Assembly: GCA_903861125.1 (NCBI GenBank)
Contig: CAIOTF010000042.1
Coordinates: forward strand, 62,001 to 126,000
Reading direction: 5' to 3'
DNA: 64,000 nt
Origin: an uncultured Ignavibacteriota bacterium
GTDB lineage: Bacteria; Bacteroidota; Ignavibacteria; UBA10030; UBA8401
This document shows, in pieces, positions 28,033 to 37,702 of this stretch. The translations under genes were made by a program, and so were the position numbers. The first letter of the stretch is position 1. Every line of letters starts with the position of its first letter. The notes beneath the pieces are model-generated. The model worked only from the letters and a program-made list of their open reading frames with translations, did not search any database and had not been told where the DNA came from.

Positions 28033-29180
28033 AAAAAACGGCCACAGCGAAACAAGTGTTGAAGATCCTGCGCGGAAATCAGATCGTGCAGATGACGATT
28101 GCTATTTTCATTGTTATTAATATCACGGCTGCGGTCGTCTATTTTTTTGAACACCGCACCAATGCCGATCAGTATAAAAATTACGGCGATGCTGTATGGT
28201 GGTCAATCGTTACCGTTGCCACTGTCGGCTATGGCGATATTGTGCCGAAATCGGAACTCGGAAGGATCTTTGCCTCGCTGACGATACTCAGCGGCGTTAT
28301 TTTAATATCACTCTTTACCGCAACCATTTCGTCCGTGTTCGTTGCGCGAAAAATTAAGGAGAGCCAAGGTTTGCAAGATATAGACTTTAAACAGCATACA
28401 CTTATATGCGGATGGAATGCGCAGGTAGAGGATGTCCTCCGGATATTCGACCGTTATCACACCAAACAGATGCAGGTTGTACTGGTGAACGAAACGCAGT
28501 CGGAACGGATCGAGACAGTCATTAATGCATTCCAGAATATTGAAATAAAATTTGTGCGTGGTGATTTTTCACGCGAAACAATCCTGAACCGCGCCAATGT
28601 GAAGGCGGCCGCGTATGCCATTGTTGTGCCGGATGCCGGCAACAGCGGTGCGGATGAAAAGACACTCCTGTCCATTCTAACGATGAAATCGCTCAATCCA
28701 AAACTGAAGGTCTGTGCGCATATCATAAACAAAGAGAATCGTCAGCACATTAAAAGGGCCAATGCGGACGAGGTGTTCGTCAGCGATCAGCATACAGCAT
28801 TCTTCCTGGCAAATAATATTTTATATCCCGGTGCGGCTCAGGTTGCAAGCGAAATGCTGGATTACGAACGGGGCAACGACGTGCACAGGATCGGCGTTCC
28901 GGAAAATTTTGTCGGGAAGACATTCGGTGAATTATATATTGACTTCAAGAAAAAGAAGAACTGGACGATCCTCGGCCTGATCAACGAAGAAGAGACCGTG
29001 AACCTCAACGACATCCTTTCGCACGACACATCGGCGATCGATGCCTTCATCGAACGAAAATTTCGTGAGGCCGGAATCAACGTGGCAGAAAAATCTGGAA
29101 CGCGTGTCAACGTTAATCCTCCGTTCGAATACGTACTGCAGAAAAAAGACATTGCCGTTATTCTGGGGACTTTAGAATGA
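28029..29180 (+). CDS. two-TM potassium channel with RCK (TrkA) domains
   Basis: A 383-residue channel: first transmembrane helix at about 20-40, pore helix and selectivity filter TVATVGYGD (about 62-70), second helix at about 85-105. A cytosolic RCK domain starts at HTLICGWNAQVEDVL (about 125), and a TrkA-C-like part follows from about 285. The usual GxGxxG of the RCK Rossmann fold is changed to GWNAQV, so NAD binding is uncertain. It overlaps the FAH gene before it and the cyclic-nucleotide-binding gene after it by four bases each, suggesting one translated unit. Confidence 0.92.
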   Translation: MKKTATAKQVLKILRGNQIVQMTIAIFIVINITAAVVYFFEHRTNADQYKNYGDAVWWSIVTVATVGYGDIVPKSELGRIFASLTILSGVILISLFTATISSVFVARKIKESQGLQDIDFKQHTLICGWNAQVEDVLRIFDRYHTKQMQVVLVNETQSERIETVINAFQNIEIKFVRGDFSRETILNRANVKAAAYAIVVPDAGNSGADEKTLLSILTMKSLNPKLKVCAHIINKENRQHIKRANADEVFVSDQHTAFFLANNILYPGAAQVASEMLDYERGNDVHRIGVPENFVGKTFGELYIDFKKKKNWTILGLINEEETVNLNDILSHDTSAIDAFIERKFREAGINVAEKSGTRVNVNPPFEYVLQKKDIAVILGTLE

Positions 29181-29689
29181 AAACACTCGATATCGAATTC
29201 CTGGAAAAGATACCGCTCTTCACCGGCTTGACAAGAGACAGACTGGAACAGGTACGTTCCATTATGACCATGCGGACGATTGCGGATGGATCGTCCATCA
29301 TCAGAGAGAATGAACAGGGGCATGAGATGTTCATTCTGCTGGACGGCGTAGTCGAAGTCTCGCGCACTCTCCTGCTCAAAATCTCCGGAAGCGGAATGGA
29401 TCAGCGTGATAAGATGCTGAACAAACTGACGGCGGATGATTATGCGTTCTTCGGCGAGATGGGTCTCTTCGATGAAAAAAGCGAGCGTTCCGCAAGCGTG
29501 ATCGCCAAAACGCGGTGTACTGTTGCGGTGCTGGAACGGAATTCCTTCTTTCAACTGGCTGAAAGTGATAAGGAAATAGGGTATGTGATATTGAAAAATA
29601 TTTTACGGATCATCAGTGACAGATTGGATAAAACAACAAAAGATGTTCTCAAACTAACGACTGCGTTAAGTTTAGCGCTCGAACGATAA
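29177..29689 (+). CDS. stand-alone cyclic-nucleotide-binding domain protein
   Basis: A 170-residue protein made almost wholly of one CNBD. It starts with the helix IPLFTGLTRDRLEQV. Beta-roll strands follow, and the phosphate-binding cassette FFGEMGLFDEKSERSASV (about residues 95-112) keeps the Glu and Arg needed to hold a cyclic nucleotide. There is no DNA-binding domain. Its start overlaps the K+ channel stop (29177-29180). The simplest inference is a separate regulatory subunit that brings cAMP, cGMP or a cyclic dinucleotide signal to the channel. Confidence 0.87.
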   Translation: MKTLDIEFLEKIPLFTGLTRDRLEQVRSIMTMRTIADGSSIIRENEQGHEMFILLDGVVEVSRTLLLKISGSGMDQRDKMLNKLTADDYAFFGEMGLFDEKSERSASVIAKTRCTVAVLERNSFFQLAESDKEIGYVILKNILRIISDRLDKTTKDVLKLTTALSLALER

Positions 29690-29724
29690 CACTTTCTTTT
29701 ACCAACACTACAATAGAAACCTGA

Positions 29725-32412
29725 ATGTCTGAACTAGCAAAACAATACAATCCAAAAGAAGTCGAAGAGAAGATCTATCAATGGTGGGAATCTAGCGGAT
29801 TCTTTCATGCCGCGATCAATCCCGACAAAACACCGCATACCATCGTCATTCCCCCGCCGAACATCACCGGCATTCTTCACATGGGGCATATCCTTAACAA
29901 CACGCTGCAGGATGTTTTCACACGATGGAAACGGATGCAGGGATTTGAATCATGCTGGATTCCCGGGACTGATCACGCCGGAATAGCAACGCAGAATGTC
30001 GTGGAAAAAGCCTTGCGCAAAGAAGGAACATCTCTACGGGAGCTCGGCCGTGAAAAATTTATTGACCGCGTGTGGGAATGGAAGACGCAATACGGCGGAA
30101 CGATCAACAAGCAGCTTCGGACACTCGGCGTTTCGTGCGACTGGGAGCGTGAGCGATTCACGATGGACGAAGGACTCTCTAATGCAGTAAAGGAAGTCTT
30201 TGTTCAATTGTATGACAAAGGCCTTATCTACAAAGGAAAATACATCGTCAACTGGTGTCCGCGTGAACAAACCGCATTGAGCGACGATGAAGTAAACAGC
30301 GTTGAGAGCATCGGTCATCTCTGGTACATTAAATATGCAATAGAACATTCGGATGAATTCATCGTTGTTGCCACAACACGACCTGAAACGATGCTCGGTG
30401 ATACAGCTATTGCAGTGAATCCTAAAGATGAACGCTATAAAGATTTCGTGGGAAAAAAAGCAATCGTACCGATCGCCAACCGCATCATCCCGATTGTTGC
30501 GGATGATTTTGTTGATCCGGCCTTCGGTACCGGCGCAGTAAAAGTAACGCCGGCTCACGACGCAAATGATTATCAAACAGGGATACGTCTGAATCTTCCA
30601 CAAATGATCATCATGGACACGTCCGCAACGATGAACGGAAATGTTCCGGCAAAATATCAGGGGTTAGACCGGTATGAATGCCGCCGCGAACTTCTACGTG
30701 ACCTGGAAAAGATGCATCTTCTCATCAAGACCGATGATCATTTCCACAATGTCGGACATTGCTACCGATGTGATACGGTTATTGAACCGTACTTGTCGGA
30801 TCAGTGGTTCGTGAAAATGAAACCGCTTGCGGAACCGGCCTTGAAAGCAGTTCAAGACGGAAAGATAAAATTTTATCCTGAACGGTATATTAAAACATAC
30901 GAGCATTGGATGACGAACATCCGCGATTGGTGCATCTCGCGTCAATTGTGGTGGGGTCACCGGATTCCGGCATATTATCTCCCCGATGGAAGCATCATTG
31001 TTGCGCGGAACATTCAGGAAGCAGGCGAACGGCTGAAGGCTCGCGGTTCACAATATACGGCAAATGATCTGAAGCAGGATAATGATGTTCTCGATACATG
31101 GTTTTCGTCCTGGCTGTGGCCATTTTCCGTTCACGATTGGCCCCATGAAACCGACGATCTGAAATATTTCTATCCTACAGATGTTCTTGTCACAGCACCG
31201 GATATTATTTTCTTCTGGGTTGCACGGATGATCATGGCAGGTTTGGAATTCAAAGGCGAAGTTCCTTTCCGCCACGTCTATTTTACTAGTCTCATCCGCG
31301 ATTCGTCGGGACGAAAGATGAGCAAATCGCTCGGCAATTCTCCCGATCCAATTGATGTCATCGCAACGTACGGCGCAGATGCATTGCGCTTCACCGTACT
31401 GTTCCTGGCTCCCGTCGGACAAGACGTTCTGTACGACAATGATAAATGCGAGATCGGCAGAAATTTTGCAAATAAGATCTGGAACGCCGCTCGGTTTCTG
31501 ATGATGCACCGCGATCAATTACCGGCGGAAAGTGAATTGGTGATTGCCCCCTCTGCTGTTTCGGAGGATATGACCGACCGCTGGATCATTTCGAGATTTA
31601 GCTCTACCGTACGGGATGTTACAATCGCCATGGACAATTTCCGTGTGAACGATGCCGTAAAATTGCTGTACGATTTTCTCTGGAAAGATTTCTGTGACTG
31701 GTATGTCGAATTCGTAAAGAACCGCCTTCAGGAAACCAGCGATGTTCATCTGAAACGGACAATCATTAACCGGGCACTCAAGATCTATGAGGAGACACTG
31801 AAACTTCTTCATCCGTTCATGCCGTTTGTTACGGAAGAAATCTTCCAGCATTTGTCCGAACGTAAAAGCAGCGAAACGATAATGCAAACGATGATGCCGC
31901 AGATGTCAGCCACCGAATCACAGATCGACACGGACGTGGAACGGCAAATGGATTTTCTTCAAAATGTTATTTTGGCTGTCCGGCAGATCCGCAGCGAGAT
32001 GAACATTCCCATGTCCAAAACAATAGAATTCGTTGCCAGCTGTAATGAATTCGAAAAACAGACGATCCTTGAGAACAACCGGAATTCTCTTCAAAAATTA
32101 TTACGGCTTGAGACAATGACCATCGGTATCGCCCTGCCGAAGCCGGGATATGCTGCAAGTTCCGTTGTAAAAGGTCAGGAAATTTTCATTCCGCTGAAAG
32201 GTTTGATCGATACAGGTATCGAGCGGGACCGTTTACAAAAAGAGATAGACCGCCTTGAAGGTCAACTGCGCGGCGTGATGGCAAAATTGAACAACGATAA
32301 TTTTGTCGGCAAAGCAGCACCGGATGTGATCGAAAAAGAGAAGAACAAACAGCAAAACTTCGAACAGACAATACAGAAACTGAAAGTAAATTTGGAGCAG
32401 CTGGTTGGATAA
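29725..32412 (+). CDS. valS: valine--tRNA ligase
   Basis: An 895-residue class I synthetase. It has the HIGH-type motif PPPNITGILHMGHIL (about residues 43-57), an editing domain, the KMSKS motif RKMSKSLGNSPDP (about 530), an anticodon-binding domain and the C-terminal coiled-coil arm (last 60 residues, RDRLQKEIDRLEGQLRG). It lies 35 bases after the cyclic-nucleotide-binding gene. Its stop codon lies within the first codons of the pabB-pabC gene, and its terminator lies inside that gene. Confidence 0.98.
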   Translation: MSELAKQYNPKEVEEKIYQWWESSGFFHAAINPDKTPHTIVIPPPNITGILHMGHILNNTLQDVFTRWKRMQGFESCWIPGTDHAGIATQNVVEKALRKEGTSLRELGREKFIDRVWEWKTQYGGTINKQLRTLGVSCDWERERFTMDEGLSNAVKEVFVQLYDKGLIYKGKYIVNWCPREQTALSDDEVNSVESIGHLWYIKYAIEHSDEFIVVATTRPETMLGDTAIAVNPKDERYKDFVGKKAIVPIANRIIPIVADDFVDPAFGTGAVKVTPAHDANDYQTGIRLNLPQMIIMDTSATMNGNVPAKYQGLDRYECRRELLRDLEKMHLLIKTDDHFHNVGHCYRCDTVIEPYLSDQWFVKMKPLAEPALKAVQDGKIKFYPERYIKTYEHWMTNIRDWCISRQLWWGHRIPAYYLPDGSIIVARNIQEAGERLKARGSQYTANDLKQDNDVLDTWFSSWLWPFSVHDWPHETDDLKYFYPTDVLVTAPDIIFFWVARMIMAGLEFKGEVPFRHVYFTSLIRDSSGRKMSKSLGNSPDPIDVIATYGADALRFTVLFLAPVGQDVLYDNDKCEIGRNFANKIWNAARFLMMHRDQLPAESELVIAPSAVSEDMTDRWIISRFSSTVRDVTIAMDNFRVNDAVKLLYDFLWKDFCDWYVEFVKNRLQETSDVHLKRTIINRALKIYEETLKLLHPFMPFVTEEIFQHLSERKSSETIMQTMMPQMSATESQIDTDVERQMDFLQNVILAVRQIRSEMNIPMSKTIEFVASCNEFEKQTILENNRNSLQKLLRLETMTIGIALPKPGYAASSVVKGQEIFIPLKGLIDTGIERDRLQKEIDRLEGQLRGVMAKLNNDNFVGKAAPDVIEKEKNKQQNFEQTIQKLKVNLEQLVG

Positions 32413-34237
32413 ACAGAAAGAAAATACAAAGCACGGTCGGCCGAACGACCGTGCTTTTTTATTTTCCCTGCTGCAGAAACCAAACTCCGTTCTGTTGGAA
32501 TCATCCCGAACGGACGGACAGAATCAACGCAATCTTCTTTTCCATACACCAGTCAAAATTCTCTCCGCAAACACTCTCGACGATATCCCAAATGTGTTCC
32601 GTGCAATCGATAAATATCTGCTGCAAAAAAAATGGATCGCAGGTTATATCAGCTATGAATGCGGATATCATTTTGAGACGATCGCTCCATCATTCAAGAA
32701 CAACTCTTCTTTTCCCCTCGCTTGGTTCGGCGTGTTTGATGCACCGGTAGAAATAGAAAAAGAACAACTCGTTACGATTTCCAATGGTCAAACAATTGAA
32801 GTACAGAATCCCTCTCTATCCATCTCTGACGTCGACTATCACCGGAAGTTACACCAACTGAAAGAGTATATCGTCAACGGCGATACATATCAGGTGAACT
32901 TCACCGATAAATTTGATTTTGAATTCACCGGAGATGCACGCGATCTCTATTTTGCGCTAAGGCAGAAACAGCATGTACCGTTCGGCGCATTTATCAATAT
33001 GGAAGATTCTCAGGTATTATCATTTTCGCCTGAACTCTTCTTCCGTAGAAAAGGGAACTCTATCATAACAAAACCGATGAAGGGAACTTGCAAACGGGGC
33101 CGGACCATGATAGAGGATGAGCAGTTGTCCGAGTGGCTGCAAAATGACGAAAAAAACCGGAGTGAAAATCTGATGATCGTCGATCTGTTAAGAAATGACA
33201 TCGGTAGGATCTGTGAAAACGGTACGGTAAGCGTCAACAATATGTATGCAATCGAAAAATATGATACCGTTCTGCAAATGACCTCTACGGTCTCCGGAAT
33301 ATTGAATAATGGAATCAATTACTACGATATCTTCAAATCCCTCTTCCCCTGTGGTTCGGTCACCGGTGCTCCGAAAATCCGCACAATGCAGATCATACGC
33401 GAATTGGAACTGCATCAGCGGGGAGTCTATTGCGGTGCGATCGGATTCATTTCGCCGGACGATGAAGCGGTCTTCAATGTGGCGATCAGAACTCTTGAAT
33501 TGAAGAACGGCAAAGGAAAAATGGGTGTCGGCAGCGGCATTGTGTACGACTCAGATGCAGTCCAGGAACTTGAAGAATGCAGATTAAAAGCAGCATTTCT
33601 CCTGAATGAACAACCGGAGTTCCGACTACTGGAAACTATACTGTGGAATGATGGATTTACTTTTTTAGAACAACATCTCGAACGGTTGAAAAACTCCGCA
33701 GTATATTTTTATTTCCCTTTCCATCAAGAACATATTTCTGATGCGCTAACAATCGCAGAACGTTCTTTTCGTCCTCACACCGAATACCGCGTTCGATTGC
33801 TCCTTTCCCGCAGCGGTTCACCGGTAGTGGAAGCGGCAGAGACATCACTTCAACGGATTCCATCAGTGATCAAGATCGCGCCGGTGAGAATGAACTCATC
33901 GGATCCATTTTTGTTCCATAAAACTACTTCGCGAGTGTTGTACGATCACTATTCACAAAAAGCGCGGGAAGAAAGTATCGCTGATTATATCTTCCTCAAC
34001 GAGAAGGATGAAATTACCGAAGGTTCAATCTCAAACATTTTCATAGAAAAGAACGATACATTATTTACTCCGCCGGTGCAATGCGGTTTGCTCACCGGAA
34101 TTTACCGCAACGAGGTTTTACGCACAAACCCAAATGCCGTTGAAAAGATCATCACTCTTGATGACCTGCGCTCATCCGATGCGGTTTTCCTGTGCAATTC
34201 CATCCGCGGGTGGAGCAAAGTAACGCTTTCCCTATAG
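32405..34237 (+). CDS. pabB: aminodeoxychorismate synthase component I fused to a PabC-like lyase
   Basis: A 610-residue fusion for p-aminobenzoate synthesis in the folate pathway. Residues 1 to about 400 are the chorismate-binding enzyme, with KPMKGTCKRG (the PIKGT-type Lys of PabB rather than the PIAGT of TrpE), GSVTGAPKIR and GVGSGIVYDS. The rest is a class IV aminotransferase-fold lyase (PabC) with the likely PLP lysine in FHKTTSR and the signature EITEGSISNIF. The only plausible start is TTG at 32405, seven bases after GGAG (32394-32397) and overlapping the valS end by eight bases. No other in-frame start precedes the conserved region. Confidence 0.9.
   Translation: MDKQKENTKHGRPNDRAFLFSLLQKPNSVLLESSRTDGQNQRNLLFHTPVKILSANTLDDIPNVFRAIDKYLLQKKWIAGYISYECGYHFETIAPSFKNNSSFPLAWFGVFDAPVEIEKEQLVTISNGQTIEVQNPSLSISDVDYHRKLHQLKEYIVNGDTYQVNFTDKFDFEFTGDARDLYFALRQKQHVPFGAFINMEDSQVLSFSPELFFRRKGNSIITKPMKGTCKRGRTMIEDEQLSEWLQNDEKNRSENLMIVDLLRNDIGRICENGTVSVNNMYAIEKYDTVLQMTSTVSGILNNGINYYDIFKSLFPCGSVTGAPKIRTMQIIRELELHQRGVYCGAIGFISPDDEAVFNVAIRTLELKNGKGKMGVGSGIVYDSDAVQELEECRLKAAFLLNEQPEFRLLETILWNDGFTFLEQHLERLKNSAVYFYFPFHQEHISDALTIAERSFRPHTEYRVRLLLSRSGSPVVEAAETSLQRIPSVIKIAPVRMNSSDPFLFHKTTSRVLYDHYSQKAREESIADYIFLNEKDEITEGSISNIFIEKNDTLFTPPVQCGLLTGIYRNEVLRTNPNAVEKIITLDDLRSSDAVFLCNSIRGWSKVTLSL
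32428..32464 (+). terminator. intrinsic terminator inside the 5' end of the pabB-pabC gene
   Basis: A perfect 12-bp stem (AAAGCACGGTCG with CGACCGTGCTTT), loop GCCGAA, followed by TTTTTTATTTT. It begins 16 bases after the valS stop and covers codons 9-17 of pabB-pabC, so ribosomes starting at the TTG would run through it. Confidence 0.88.
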
Positions 34238-34391
34238 CATTTTTTTCCTTACTTTAAAAGCGTGCTATTCGTTGTTTAATCAGCCTTTCAGGCCTTATCT
34301 TCTACAGGATGAGAATGGTGCATACAAAAATCTCTTTGTACAAAAACCACCGATTGCAATTCAACGATTAATTATTTGATTGCCCCCATTA

Positions 34392-36743
34392 ATGAAAAAT
34401 ATTTCACTCCTGTTTTTTCTCTCTTCCATACTTTTTGCTCAAGAACGATACAGCCAGGTTCAGATCCCCGTTCCGACAATCGCCGAATATCAACGCATCG
34501 CTGATCTTGGAATCGCCGTCGACCACTTTAACGGTAAGATCGGCACGTCGATCTCTGTGTTTTTGAGTAAAAAAGAATTACTGAAACTGAAAAGTGCAGG
34601 GATCAATTATTCTGTCCAGATCGATGACTGGCAGAAATACTATTTGGAACAGCAAGCGCAGGATCATCCTTACGAACAACAACTGGCACAAGATGTTCCG
34701 AAATATTTTCGGTATGGTTCCATGGGGGGATTTTTGGTCTACTCAGAGCTTTTACAACAACTGGATTCAATGAAACTCCTCTTCCCCAACCTAATTACAA
34801 CAAAAGATTCCATTGGTGCTACGATTGAAGGACGAACGATCTATGCATTAAAGATCTCTGACAATCCGAATATCACCGAACCGGAAGAACCCGAAGTTCT
34901 CTACACGGCACTTCATCATGCACGCGAACCGGAAGGAATGATGACGGTGGTCTATTATATGTGGTGGCTTCTTGAAAATTACGGCAAAGATGCCGAAGCA
35001 ACATATCTGGTGAACAACCGGCAAATGTGGTTCATACCGGTAGTGAATGCAGACGGTTATGTGTATAACCAAACGACAACTCCCGCCGGCGGCGGTGGAT
35101 GGAGAAAGAACAGAAGAAATAACGGTGACGGTACATTCGGTATCGATCTGAACCGAAACTACGGTCTGTTTTACATGTGGAATGCACCGAACAACGGATC
35201 AAGCGATATTACAAGCGACGACACATATCGCGGGAAAAGCCCTTTTTCGGAACCGGAAACGTACACTATTAATAAATTTATCTTTAAGCATACGATAAAA
35301 ACATGCTTCAATTATCACACGTACGGAAATTATTTGATCTATCCTTGGGGATATAGTTCTTCCGAAAGCAACGATTCACTTCTTTTTAGACAGTGGTCGT
35401 ATGATATGTCCATGAACAACAGATATTCAATCGGTACAGATCAGCAGACTGTTGGCTATTCTACGCGCGGTAATTCTGACGACTTTATGTATATCGATTC
35501 TGCAAAAACAAGAACGTATGCATTGACCCCCGAAGTCGGAACAACAGGTTTTTGGCCGGCAAAATCCCTTATTTATCCACTCGCTCAGGAAAATCTGCTG
35601 CAGAATAAATTATTGGCGCATTATGCGGGATCGTATGTTGCAATCAAGTCATTCAGAGCAAAGAATACATTCTCTGCTAATGTAAAGAATTCGATCTCAG
35701 TGCGGTTCATTAATAAGGGATTGGCAGAAGCAAAAGGAATGCCGATATATCTTTCAACATCGAATGGTATAGTCTCCGCGGCTTTTTCTACAACATCACT
35801 CCCCTCGTTTTCGGAATACGAAGGAAGTTTTGATTTTACCGCCGGTAGTCCGGCATCTCCCATAAAAATATACTTAAAAGATTCATCCGGTGCGGTGGTC
35901 AATGACAGCATCACATTTTTTGCCGGAGTGCCGGACGTTCTTCTTAATGACAGTGCAAAATCAACAGCGCTCTGGTCTACCGGAACCGGTTGGGGTGTCA
36001 TCAGCGATGCGGCAGAACAAAATACCTCATTTACCGACAGTCCGAACGGAAATTATGCTGCAAATGCCGAGAATTCCCTCACACTGCTGAATCCTATCGA
36101 CCTTACAAGTTATAAATTTGCCGAACTGAAATTCAGAACAAAGTGGGCGATCGAATCCACATGGGATTTTGGTCTTGTTGAAATATCAACTGATGGCGGC
36201 ACAAGTTGGATATCACTGAAGACTCAATTGTCACGTAAAGGCTCAGGAAGAAGCGGCAGCAAACAACCATCAACATCATACGGCTTTGACGCTTTTACCC
36301 CGGGCCTTACTTGGACGGAATTGTCTGCGGACATCTCGGCATATACCGGCAAGCAGATTAAATTACGGTTCCGTCTTTCTGCGGACGGCGGCGATCAGCG
36401 GGACGGTTGGTATGTTGATGATATTAGAGTGCTTGCATATAACTCACCATCAAATTCTGTGAAAGAAAATACGGCGCCATACGCATATTCACTTTCGCAG
36501 AATTTCCCGAATCCGTTCAATCCTTCTACGACAATACTGTTTTCCGTTGAAAAACAACAGCAGTCATCGCTGCGCATATATAATGCATTGGGACAGGAAG
36601 TTGCTCTCCTAATTGACAAGGAATTACCGGCAGGTAACTACTCGATAAATTTTGATGCCAAACAGTTGTCATCGGGGGTTTATTTTTATAGATTTATGTC
36701 AGGAAATTATTCCTCTATTAAGAAAATGGCTGTAGTGAAATAA
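34392..36743 (+). CDS. M14 zinc carboxypeptidase with T9SS sorting domain
   Basis: A 783-residue secreted peptidase. A signal peptide (MKNISLLFFLSSILFAQ) is followed by a propeptide-like part. The M14 catalytic domain shows zinc ligands in HHAREPEG (about residue 176) and NYHTYGNYLIYPWG, substrate-binding DLNRNYG and the catalytic Glu in LTPEVGTTGFW. A jelly-roll domain with DGGTSWISLK and DGWYVDDIRV comes next. The last 80 residues form a T9SS type A sorting domain (QNFPNPFNPSTT to KKMAVVK). It is thus exported through T9SS to the cell surface or medium. The ATG at 34392 is preferred over an upstream TTG. Its stop overlaps the deoC start. Confidence 0.93.
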   Translation: MKNISLLFFLSSILFAQERYSQVQIPVPTIAEYQRIADLGIAVDHFNGKIGTSISVFLSKKELLKLKSAGINYSVQIDDWQKYYLEQQAQDHPYEQQLAQDVPKYFRYGSMGGFLVYSELLQQLDSMKLLFPNLITTKDSIGATIEGRTIYALKISDNPNITEPEEPEVLYTALHHAREPEGMMTVVYYMWWLLENYGKDAEATYLVNNRQMWFIPVVNADGYVYNQTTTPAGGGGWRKNRRNNGDGTFGIDLNRNYGLFYMWNAPNNGSSDITSDDTYRGKSPFSEPETYTINKFIFKHTIKTCFNYHTYGNYLIYPWGYSSSESNDSLLFRQWSYDMSMNNRYSIGTDQQTVGYSTRGNSDDFMYIDSAKTRTYALTPEVGTTGFWPAKSLIYPLAQENLLQNKLLAHYAGSYVAIKSFRAKNTFSANVKNSISVRFINKGLAEAKGMPIYLSTSNGIVSAAFSTTSLPSFSEYEGSFDFTAGSPASPIKIYLKDSSGAVVNDSITFFAGVPDVLLNDSAKSTALWSTGTGWGVISDAAEQNTSFTDSPNGNYAANAENSLTLLNPIDLTSYKFAELKFRTKWAIESTWDFGLVEISTDGGTSWISLKTQLSRKGSGRSGSKQPSTSYGFDAFTPGLTWTELSADISAYTGKQIKLRFRLSADGGDQRDGWYVDDIRVLAYNSPSNSVKENTAPYAYSLSQNFPNPFNPSTTILFSVEKQQQSSLRIYNALGQEVALLIDKELPAGNYSINFDAKQLSSGVYFYRFMSGNYSSIKKMAVVK

Positions 36744-37651
36744 TGGACAAAACTGATATCCCAAATTTCCGCATGAGTCCGGTGATCGACCAAGTTGGCA
36801 TTGAAGAACGGGTTGCGCGGTTTACCACCCGCAGCATTAAAAAGTCATCAAAATTGCAGGCGCTAAATCTTGCGCTCAGCATGATCGACCTGACGACACT
36901 TGAAGGAAAAGATACGCCGGGAAAAGTAAAACAGATGTGCTACAAAGCCGCTCACATGTGCGATCAACTAGCCAATATTCCCAATGTTGCCGCCGTCTGC
37001 GTTTACCCTAATCATGTCCGAACTGCAAAAGATGCTCTCAAAGGAACGTCAATCAAAGTTGCATCCGTAGCAACGGCTTTCCCGAGTGGAAACACGACTC
37101 GTGTTGCAAAGATATCGGACGTACGATTTGCCATCGGCGAAGGAGCGGATGAGATTGATATGGTAATCTCGCGCGGTCAGTTTTTAGCGGGAAATTATGA
37201 TTTTGTGTTCGACGAAATATCCGCAATCAAAGAAGCCTGCGGATCGGCACGCTTAAAAGTGATCCTTGAAACCGGCGAACTTTCCACACTCGATAACATC
37301 CGGCGTGCAAGCGATATTGCCATACACGCAGGGGCGGATTTCATCAAAACATCCACCGGAAAGATACAGCCGGCCGCCACAATGCCGGTTACGCTTGTTA
37401 TGCTTCAGGCGATAAAAGACCATTATTACAAAACGGGAAAAATGGTCGGCATGAAACCGGCCGGCGGCATTTCTTCGTCAAAATTGGCGATCCATTATCT
37501 TGTGATGCTGCATGAAACGCTCGGCGATCAGTGGATGAACAATGATTGGTTTCGCTTCGGCGCCAGCAGTTTGGCAAACGACATCCTGATGCAGCTTGCC
37601 AAGGAGAAATACGGCACGTATCAAGGGAAAGATTATTTTTCGATAGATTAA
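36743..37651 (+). CDS. deoC: deoxyribose-phosphate aldolase
   Basis: A 302-residue class I aldolase that splits deoxyribose-5-phosphate into acetaldehyde and glyceraldehyde-3-phosphate. Signatures are AVCVYPNHV, VASVATAFPSG, the Schiff-base Lys in DFIKTSTGKI (about residue 210) and MKPAGGISSSK. It is at the long end for the family because of an N-terminal extension of about 40 residues. The start overlaps the carboxypeptidase stop by one base (TAATG). The next genes are an aldehyde dehydrogenase pair, which would oxidise the acetaldehyde made here. Confidence 0.96.
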   Translation: MDKTDIPNFRMSPVIDQVGIEERVARFTTRSIKKSSKLQALNLALSMIDLTTLEGKDTPGKVKQMCYKAAHMCDQLANIPNVAAVCVYPNHVRTAKDALKGTSIKVASVATAFPSGNTTRVAKISDVRFAIGEGADEIDMVISRGQFLAGNYDFVFDEISAIKEACGSARLKVILETGELSTLDNIRRASDIAIHAGADFIKTSTGKIQPAATMPVTLVMLQAIKDHYYKTGKMVGMKPAGGISSSKLAIHYLVMLHETLGDQWMNNDWFRFGASSLANDILMQLAKEKYGTYQGKDYFSID

Positions 37652-37702
37652 TTATCATCGTGAACGGTACGCTTCATGCACACCGTCACTCAGGAAATGA
37701 TT

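Noticed and set aside
28862-29554. 230-codon open frame on the minus strand
   Set aside because: Opposite the K+ channel and CNBD genes, which have clear motifs; a shadow of their codon use.
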